NCBI GenBank assembly: GCA_964620915.1
Contig: CAZUKP010000092.1
Span: 1 to 10,530, forward strand
Origin: Hyphomicrobium_A sp964620915
Lineage (GTDB): Bacteria > Pseudomonadota > Alphaproteobacteria > Rhizobiales > Hyphomicrobiaceae
Direction: 5' to 3'
DNA length: 10,530 nucleotides
A program made the position numbers and the translations under genes. The notes under the pieces are model-generated. The model made no database searches. It was not told the origin of the DNA and saw only the letters and a list, made by a program, of their open reading frames with translations. Below are positions 6,394-10,530 of this stretch, in pieces (position 1 is the stretch's first letter; the number at the start of each line of letters is the position of its first letter).

Positions 6394-7473
6394 TTATGCC
6401 GTTGCCAATGTGTCGAGCTTTGTGCGAACGGTATCCACCACAGGCTTGATCACCGCGCCAACACCGGGAATTGCAAGCGCCTTGTCTAGAAGTTGATCGA
6501 GAGTCGGCCTTATGGCGGCAAAGGTCTCGGACACGATTTTGCGGGTCTCAGGCGACATCTGGTCAAGCAAGCTCGTCAGCTGATCAAATTGCGAGCTTGC
6601 TTCCCTTAGCTTCGGCAAGGCAGCTTGCGCCGCGGCTTCGTCTTTGACGTCGTTCAGCGAGGAGACGACATTGTTTATTGCAGAGGTAGCGACCTCGCCG
6701 ATGTCGACGTCTCCTACCTTTACACCCTCGAGTTTTTGCAGCGCGCTTGCATAAGGCGACTCAATCTGAGGGCTAGGCGTCTCGGCAACTTCTTGAGGAG
6801 GCGACAACAGAGGCCAGACAAAGTAGCCGATCGCGAGTAGAGCAAGAGCGCCCAACAACCATGGCCACACCGATGACCCAGATCTGTCTGTTACGCGGGA
6901 CACGACCTTAGCGGTCGAACCGGTGACATCATCAAGAACACCAGCCTGGCTCAAATATTTGGACAGTCCTGAAGGTAACGCAGCCTGAACGGTTTTCTTC
7001 TCGGAGGTGAGCAGGCTTGCAAGCCCGGAGGCGTCGAGCCCTCGGTCCCTCTGTTCCTGCCCTAACACGCCAAGAACCACCGGTCCAAGGAGACCTATGA
7101 GGCTCTTCGAGCCGCTTTCGCCGATGCCTGCATATTGTCCCACTGCATTGCTGAGACCGGACACCGTCTTTCCGCCAAGAAGCGATGTCAGAACGCTGGC
7201 ACCTTGATCAATTAGGGCCTTCTGGCCAGAGCCTCCAATGACGTTGGCCAGGCTCGACAACACGCCCGGCTCTTGTTTCTTGACCATCTCGTTTAGTTTG
7301 GTTGCGCCTTGAGGTTTGGAAACATACGCGATGAGTGCGGAGAGCAGCGCTGGAACTGCCGCAACGATCGCTTTCTGAGTACCGGTTTTATTGAGTCCAA
7401 GACCGGAGGCAATTCGGTCCACGATCGTCGGTGTCAGCGCCTCTGTGATTTGAGCAATGAGGTTGGTCGCCAT
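6394..7473 (-). CDS. DUF937-family protein with a single transmembrane anchor and a helical C-terminal domain
   Basis: This 359-residue protein has a DUF937-like region at residues 1 to about 180, made of Ala/Leu/Gly-rich repeated helices (PALLSALIAYV, GASVLTSLLGG, LIGLLGPVVLGVLG). One strong transmembrane helix follows at about 203-224 (WPWLLGALALLAIGYFVWPLL), then a Pro-rich linker. The C-terminal helical domain (about 240-359) contains GVKVGDVDIGE, AALPKLREA and AIPGVGAVIKPVVD. The N-terminus lacks a signal peptide, so the DUF937 part should be cytoplasmic and the C-terminal part periplasmic, linking the two compartments. The C-terminal plan resembles regions I recall from OmpA-linked DUF937 proteins of rhizobia, but no OmpA motif is present here. 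GGAGG lies 7 bases before the ATG. Gaps are 48 bases to the upstream gene and 53 to the downstream one. The family is fairly sure; the function is unknown. Confidence 0.85.
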   Translation of the reverse strand: MATNLIAQITEALTPTIVDRIASGLGLNKTGTQKAIVAAVPALLSALIAYVSKPQGATKLNEMVKKQEPGVLSSLANVIGGSGQKALIDQGASVLTSLLGGKTVSGLSNAVGQYAGIGESGSKSLIGLLGPVVLGVLGQEQRDRGLDASGLASLLTSEKKTVQAALPSGLSKYLSQAGVLDDVTGSTAKVVSRVTDRSGSSVWPWLLGALALLAIGYFVWPLLSPPQEVAETPSPQIESPYASALQKLEGVKVGDVDIGEVATSAINNVVSSLNDVKDEAAAQAALPKLREASSQFDQLTSLLDQMSPETRKIVSETFAAIRPTLDQLLDKALAIPGVGAVIKPVVDTVRTKLDTLATA

Positions 7474-7521
7474 GGTGAGCCTCCGTGTTCAATGTGAGGG
7501 GACCTTTGATTGGTTTTGGAA

Positions 7522-8022
7522 CTAAGCCTTCATACCCAATTTCTTGTTGATATCGGCAAGCGTGGCCTTCTCGGCATCCGTGACCTGAACGCCGCCGAAT
7601 CCGAGGAAACCACCTTCTTTGGAGGCTTCGGCCACTTTCTGACTGATGTCCCGCAGCCAAGCCTTAAAGCCGGTGGCGTCCTTGGGAGCCTTCGTTTGCA
7701 AAAGCCTCGAGACCTCTTCAAGGCTAGCAAGCGAGCGCTGAACAGCATCCGCAGGTTTGGCGTCGGCGAAGCGTTTACGCAACGCATCCTGAATTTTGGA
7801 TCGTCCTTCGGAGGTTTCGAAGTCGGCGACAACTGCCTTGATTAGTTCGTTGGAGCTAGCACCACTCTTCGCTGCGGCAAGGGCCGAACTGCTTGCAAAA
7901 GCTTCCTTGAGTGTGCCCCAAAGACCGCTTGGTTCCGCCGCCGATACGGCCATGCCGGCCACCATCGGGCTCTCCAAGAGTTTGGTCCATTCCTCCGATG
8001 TGAAGCTTTGCTTATTGGCCAT
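7522..8022 (-). CDS. Conserved helical soluble protein of an unnamed family
   Basis: This 166-residue protein has no signal peptide or membrane segment and is predicted to be almost wholly alpha-helical. Recognisable stretches are FTSEEWTKLLESPMVAG at the N-terminus, AAEPSGLWGTLKEAF (about 28-42), FKAWLRDISQKVAEASKEGG (about 119-138), then FLGFGGVQVTDAEKATL near the C-terminus. I recall close relatives with the same EEW, PSGLWG and GGFLGFGGVQV motifs in cyanobacteria and proteobacteria, all without an assigned function. AGGAG (8033-8029) touches the ATG at 8028 but lies 6 bases from the ATG at 8022, so I choose 8022. It sits between an unknown membrane protein gene and the anchored DUF937 gene, with gaps of 79 and 48 bases, and is probably in the same transcript. 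It is surely a real gene; its role is unknown. Confidence 0.85.
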   Translation of the reverse strand: MANKQSFTSEEWTKLLESPMVAGMAVSAAEPSGLWGTLKEAFASSSALAAAKSGASSNELIKAVVADFETSEGRSKIQDALRKRFADAKPADAVQRSLASLEEVSRLLQTKAPKDATGFKAWLRDISQKVAEASKEGGFLGFGGVQVTDAEKATLADINKKLGMKA

Positions 8023-8028
8023 GACCAT

Positions 8029-8033
8029 CTCCT
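8029..8033 (-). promoter_or_regulatory. Ribosome binding site that decides the start of the helical protein
   Basis: The coding strand reads AGGAG at 8033-8029. The spacer is 0 bases to the ATG at 8028 and 6 to the ATG at 8022, which favours the inner start. Confidence 0.7.
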
Positions 8034-8101
8034 ATGGCGTCGCAATCGGTGAAGTTCGTATCCTCATTAGCAACTGGATCAATGTTCGGCGTTACATAAC
8101 C

Positions 8102-8452
8102 CTAACGCCCCAGCCGAATGCGTTGAGGTGTCAACGACATTGTCGTCGCCTGATATGACGCCAAAATGTCTGCTTCTTTGTCCTGGGCGACTACGGGGAT
8201 TGATGCAGCGACTAACAGCCCGATAGTCAACGCGGCGGCGACACCAATCGAAGTGAGCATGGTGCCGAAAGTATTGGGTCCTAATTCAATCGTGACCGGG
8301 CCAAGGTCGATTCCGGCGCCGCTCATGGTAGGGGGCTGGCTCACACCGATGGCATTACCGATGGCGCCAATTGTCCACGGGAAAATCGGAAACCAGATCG
8401 AGCGTTTTGGCTTTGCGAGGCTGACTGCTGCGCATTGAACCAGGCCGTTCAT
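8102..8452 (-). CDS. Hypothetical protein with one strong hydrophobic helix
   Basis: This is a 116-residue reading frame with a well-placed ribosome site (GGAG, 6 bases before the ATG) and ordinary codon use. Residues 1-20 are mildly basic. Residues 20-38 (SIWFPIFPWTIGAIGNAIG) are hydrophobic. Residues 40-64 are polar/Gly-rich, and 66-89 form a strong transmembrane helix that ends in PVVAQDKEAD, which looks like a signal-peptide cleavage site. From Met65 onward the frame would read as a short secreted peptide, but that ATG (8260) has no ribosome site. It could therefore be a two-helix membrane protein or the remnant of a larger exported one. It would be the first gene of the leftward envelope cluster, 79 bases before the helical protein. 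I do not recognise a family. The opposite strand is also open over much of this stretch, so confidence is moderate. Confidence 0.5.
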   Translation of the reverse strand: MNGLVQCAAVSLAKPKRSIWFPIFPWTIGAIGNAIGVSQPPTMSGAGIDLGPVTIELGPNTFGTMLTSIGVAAALTIGLLVAASIPVVAQDKEADILASYQATTMSLTPQRIRLGR

Positions 8453-8758
8453 GACTCTCTCCCGCTGCGGTGCTTTTTGATTACCTAGGGAGAAGCGTAC
8501 GGGGAGGCTGCATCAAACTCTATTGTACTTCGGTGCAGCGCTCATACCGAAAGGTCAGGTGAAGCCATACTTTGGCTTATGAGGGTTTAGTGCCGCCTCT
8601 AGCGCTAGGGGCCGATAGTCTGCGATTAGTCAATTGCTCGCTACTTCGCTGTGCCCAGTGGATCTACCAGGAGTGCTTGGCATCTAAACCTAAGTATAGG
8701 CTCAGTGTACGTTCGCACACTGGATCGCTATGCGTCTACTGTCCTATGAGTCTCTAGT

Positions 8759-8805
8759 GGGCAACGTTGCACCGGTGTTCCCCCCCCGTCACCGAGACGT
8801 TGCCC
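8759..8805 (+). repeat. Nested 47-base inverted repeat (hairpin)
   Basis: GGGCAACGT (8759-8767) is the exact complement of ACGTTGCCC (8797-8805). Inside it, CGGTG (8773-8777) pairs with CACCG (8790-8794), leaving a C-rich 12-base loop. The left arm is also part of a perfect 10-base palindrome, GCAACGTTGC (8761-8770), so the element could instead be a protein-binding site. Confidence 0.7.
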
Positions 8806-8811
8806 CTCTTG

Positions 8812-8854
8812 GCCTCGGTTTCCCTCCCGAGGCAGCGCAGACAGCGCCTCTTTT
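8812..8854 (+). other. Second hairpin followed by a weak terminator-like stem
   Basis: GCCTCGG (8812-8818) pairs with CCGAGGC (8827-8833) around an 8-base loop. Directly after it GCGC (8835-8838) and GCGC (8844-8847) form a short stem followed by CTCTTTTCT. Read on the plus strand, this could be the 3' end of a small structured transcript that includes the 8759-8805 hairpin. The final stem is only 4 bp, so the terminator reading is weak. Confidence 0.3.
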
Positions 8855-8901
8855 CTAAGTCATCGACCGAGCTGAATCAGGGTCCTATGCCGTGGTTCAC
8901 C

Positions 8902-9063
8902 TCACCCGAGCAGTCCAGAATATAAGACGTAGGTTATTGTCACTCCGATCAGACAGGCGGCGGCGCTCAGACTAGAGCGATCAAACAGTTCTACGTGCAG
9001 GCTGAGTGACCCCTGGGGGTCCGCTTGGTGCCACAAGCGATAATTGATGTTTAGCGTATGCAC
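8902..9063 (-). CDS. Candidate 53-residue single-helix membrane protein
   Basis: This is a small frame that starts with GTG at 9063 and stops with TGA at 8904-8902. The N-terminal half is polar (NYRLWHQADPQG) and contains VELFDRSS. The C-terminal 22 residues form a plausible transmembrane helix (AAACLIGVTITYVLYSGLLG), ending with a Gly. The sequence looks protein-like, but there is no Shine-Dalgarno before the GTG, and the frame includes rare codons for a GC-rich organism (ATA, TTA, AGT). The start lies 11 bases past the stem of the HAD gene terminator, so the ORF would depend on read-through or an unrecognised promoter, possibly as a leaderless message. It may be a chance frame or the tail of a decayed gene. 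I recognise no family. Confidence 0.25.
   Translation of the reverse strand: MHTLNINYRLWHQADPQGSLSLHVELFDRSSLSAAACLIGVTITYVLYSGLLG
9008..9039. repeat. Two adjacent hairpins
   Basis: GACCCC/GGGGTC (9008-9021) and CGCTTG/CAAGCG (9022-9039, loop GTGCCA) sit back to back. They lie within the candidate small ORF, so they would be stem-loops in its message if it is transcribed. No T-tract follows on either strand. Confidence 0.5.
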
Positions 9064-9065
9064 AC

Positions 9066-9092
9066 TAATTTAAGAAGCGATTCGATCGCTTC
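9066..9092 (-). terminator. Probable terminator of the HAD phosphatase gene
   Basis: GAAGCGAT (9074-9081) and ATCGCTTC (9085-9092) are exact complements and begin immediately after the TAG stop codon of the phosphatase gene. On the minus strand the stem is followed by TTAAATT, a weak T-rich tract. The stem is good, but the tail is poorer than in a classical rho-independent terminator. Confidence 0.6.
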
Positions 9093-10094
9093 CTATTCCG
9101 CCGGTGGAAACACCGTCTTCCAATCGTTTTTCATGTCGACAACGACCCAGCCGCGTTGTGGAGCGTCTTTAAGGGCCTCCACCAACTTACCACTGCTTTT
9201 TGGATTGGCGTCGTAGGCGTATTCACGGTCCGCATCGGTATGATGAATAATCACGCCGAAGCTTGGCAGCGGATTCTCGATAGTTGTGTACTCAAGCATG
9301 GCTTTGTCGCCATCGCTGTTGCCGAAAGCGGCACTTGGACGGCGTCCAATAAATTCATGAATGCCAACAGGTTTGCCGTCTTTGTCGTCGACAAAGAGGT
9401 AATCTAACGTCTTGGTCAGGACTGGCCCACTCGGCGTGAGCTCGTACTTTATGCGGCCAGCCGACCCAACGACCTGCTCAGGCGGGATACCGTACACCCG
9501 CTCGCTCCAGACGCGCATGAAGTCGGCACCGCCTCCGGAGACGATGAAGGTCTTGAATCCGTTCTTCCTCAGGTAGCTCAGAACCTCCTGCATAGGCTGA
9601 TAGGTGAGCTGATCGTAGGCCTTGTCGTAGCGGGGATGACGGGCGGTTGCGAGCCAATCTTCGACTTCCGCTTTGAACTCCTCGGTTGTCATTCCCGCGT
9701 GAGTTAGGGCAAGAATTTTCAGCAAGCCGTCGTGGTGCGGGCCTTCGAGCAGCTTGACGAAGTCTCCTGCCAGAGCCGCCTGAACCATTGGATCTTGTTT
9801 CAAATCTGGATTGTCCGCGGCCATTTCCTTCAAGGTGTCCAGTGCGAAGGCCAGCTGGAAAGGTGTCGGGTTCTCGGGCCACAGAGTGCCGTCATTGTCA
9901 AACACCGCTAGCCGTTCCGCAGGTGGAACGAATTTCGGGCTTGCCTGGTCCGTCGTCTCTTTGACGAATGCGATAATGGCCCGTTTGGTGGGGCCGTCAT
10001 TCCAGGACGGCAGCGGATCCGTCTCGGCGGACGCAGTCGTGGAAACAATCAGAATCACCACCAGTGTAATTAGTGGACGAAAGAGTTTGAACAT
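9093..10094 (-). CDS. Secreted HAD-superfamily phosphatase (phosphoserine-phosphatase-like)
   Basis: This 333-residue protein has a signal peptide (residues 1-23, TTASA before ETD), so it acts in the periplasm or outside the cell. The three HAD motifs are intact: motif I FDNDGT with nucleophile Asp66 and acid/base Asp68, motif II VSGGG with Ser186, and motif IV GNSDGD with Asp261/Asp263. A helical cap of about 90 residues follows motif I. The general reaction is hydrolysis of a phosphate ester with Mg2+; the substrate cannot be read from the sequence. GGAG lies 6 bases before the ATG. It is downstream of an arylsulfatase gene on the same strand, but a strong terminator lies in the 92-base gap. 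Co-occurrence with a sulfatase suggests joint scavenging of esterified phosphate and sulfate, which is inference. Family and export are confident. Confidence 0.92.
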   Translation of the reverse strand: MFKLFRPLITLVVILIVSTTASAETDPLPSWNDGPTKRAIIAFVKETTDQASPKFVPPAERLAVFDNDGTLWPENPTPFQLAFALDTLKEMAADNPDLKQDPMVQAALAGDFVKLLEGPHHDGLLKILALTHAGMTTEEFKAEVEDWLATARHPRYDKAYDQLTYQPMQEVLSYLRKNGFKTFIVSGGGADFMRVWSERVYGIPPEQVVGSAGRIKYELTPSGPVLTKTLDYLFVDDKDGKPVGIHEFIGRRPSAAFGNSDGDKAMLEYTTIENPLPSFGVIIHHTDADREYAYDANPKSSGKLVEALKDAPQRGWVVVDMKNDWKTVFPPAE

Positions 10095-10131
10095 CTTGCG
10101 CTCCGCGCGGGTCTGGGTCGGGTGATAAGGG

Positions 10132-10167
10132 AAAAATGCCGGGTCCGGCGAGAACCGGCCCCGGCAT
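10132..10167 (-). terminator. Strong rho-independent terminator after the arylsulfatase gene
   Basis: ATGCCGGG (10136-10143) and CCCGGCAT (10160-10167) are exact complements. An inner CCGG/CCGG pair (10145-10148, 10155-10158) extends the stem around a CGAGAA loop. On the minus strand the stem runs into TTTTT (10136-10132). It lies between the sulfatase stop and the phosphatase start, so it would reduce or prevent transcription into the phosphatase gene. Confidence 0.9.
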
Positions 10168-10186
10168 GGTCTTGTCGCTTGCTCCT

Positions 10187-10530
10187 CTACTGCATGTCGC
10201 TTTGCATTTTGCTTAGCGCCTTCTCCAGCGCCTCCATCTGCCCGCCGACGGTGAAGCTCGCAGGCTTCTGACGCGGCGGAAACGCCTCGAAGGTCTTCAG
10301 GAACTTACCGACATAGGTTTGCGCCGGGACCAAGATGTAAGCCCGCGAGAGCATCCAATCGTAGTAGGTGTTGGATGTGACGTCGGCCCGTTCGTAGGGA
10401 TCGCGCCGCAAGTTGAAGATCTTGGGCACGCGGAGCTCGGTGAACGGATTGGCCCAGATCTTGAGCGTGCCGTTTGCGCGCTGCTCCATGAACACGACCT
10501 TCCAATCGTGATAGCGCAAGGCCATCAGGT
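10187..10530 (-). CDS. Arylsulfatase, C-terminal part (runs off the right edge)
   Basis: The last 113 or so codons of a leftward gene are present; the frame is still open at the right edge, so the Met near the edge is internal. The visible segment contains the C-terminal region typical of bacterial arylsulfatases of the formylglycine type: a strand-rich RYHDWKVVFMEQ, then RVPKIFNLRRDPYERAD followed by SNTYYDW, and VPAQTYVGKFL leading to FPPRQKPASF. The catalytic Cys/Ser-x-Pro-x-Arg motif would lie outside the window, so activity and type of maturation cannot be judged. It is followed by a strong terminator and then, on the same strand, a secreted HAD phosphatase. The assignment rests on the pattern of the C-terminal region alone. 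Confidence 0.85.
   Translation of the reverse strand, partial: LMALRYHDWKVVFMEQRANGTLKIWANPFTELRVPKIFNLRRDPYERADVTSNTYYDWMLSRAYILVPAQTYVGKFLKTFEAFPPRQKPASFTVGGQMEALEKALSKMQSDMQ

Larger units (their letters stand above)
8453..9092. other. 640-base gap without a confident gene, rich in inverted repeats
   Basis: No long frame on either strand looks coding. The gap should contain the promoter of the leftward cluster that begins at 8452; I see a TACAAT-like -10 on the minus strand around 8521-8526 but no matching -35. Inverted repeats are frequent: an almost perfect 16-base palindrome at 8596-8611, CAGTGT/ACACTG at 8703-8722, a nested hairpin at 8759-8805, GCCTCGG/CCGAGGC at 8812-8833, GACCCC/GGGGTC at 9008-9021, CGCTTG/CAAGCG at 9022-9039, and the HAD gene terminator at 9074-9092. 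A run of eight C lies at 8780-8787. A 53-codon leftward ORF covers 8902-9063. Confidence 0.6.

Noticed and set aside
8166..8438. A 90-codon rightward frame opposite the 116-residue hypothetical protein
   Set aside because: The minus-strand frame has a good ribosome site and fits the direction of the cluster; the plus-strand one has neither.
8572..8757. A 61-codon rightward frame in the gap
   Set aside because: It starts with TTG and has no well-placed ribosome site. The product has no domain or membrane pattern, and hairpins run through it.

Overview
The window looks like a chromosomal stretch from an alphaproteobacterium, most likely of the Hyphomicrobiales (Bradyrhizobium and relatives). 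The evidence is the make-up of the protein families, the SH3 and L,D-transpeptidase sequence style, and a short dispersed AGCGGACAT inverted-repeat element at the left edge, of a type I associate with rhizobial intergenic DNA. The species cannot be decided from the sequence alone. There is no rRNA, tRNA, CRISPR array, transposase or phage gene.

Left part (1-2232): repeat remnants and a rightward rho-independent terminator are followed by leftward genes. These are a GlsB/YeaQ/YmgE-type small membrane protein (243-590) and a two-gene unit of a DUF2905 membrane protein (1815-2045) and a DUF937 protein with a long proline-rich tail (772-1797). The only well-supported rightward gene is a four-helix membrane protein of unknown function (2233-2772).

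Middle (2841-8452): six genes lie on the minus strand with short gaps. In transcription order they are an unknown small membrane protein, an unnamed helical protein, a membrane-anchored DUF937 protein, a membrane-anchored SH3b protein, a class A penicillin-binding protein (PBP1A type) and a periplasmic L,D-transpeptidase. This reads as an accessory cell-wall or envelope-stress module: one bifunctional glycan polymerase/DD-crosslinker, one LD-crosslinker and several small envelope proteins. The PBP and the L,D-transpeptidase end in a similar basic/aromatic tail (GG-hydrophobic-F-x-x-LF-x-R), and the L,D-transpeptidase carries two copies of a short Cys-Cys microdomain.

Right part (8453-10530): a 640-base gap without a confident gene is rich in inverted repeats and may hold a structured RNA and a 53-codon leftward membrane ORF. 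It is followed by a secreted HAD-type phosphatase (9093-10094) and the C-terminal end of an arylsulfatase that continues beyond the right edge. A strong terminator separates these two.

Most of the window is ordinary for a rhizobial genome. The parts most worth a second look are the hairpin-rich gap, the small ORF, the shared C-terminal tails with the Cys-Cys repeats, and the unnamed proteins in the wall cluster.
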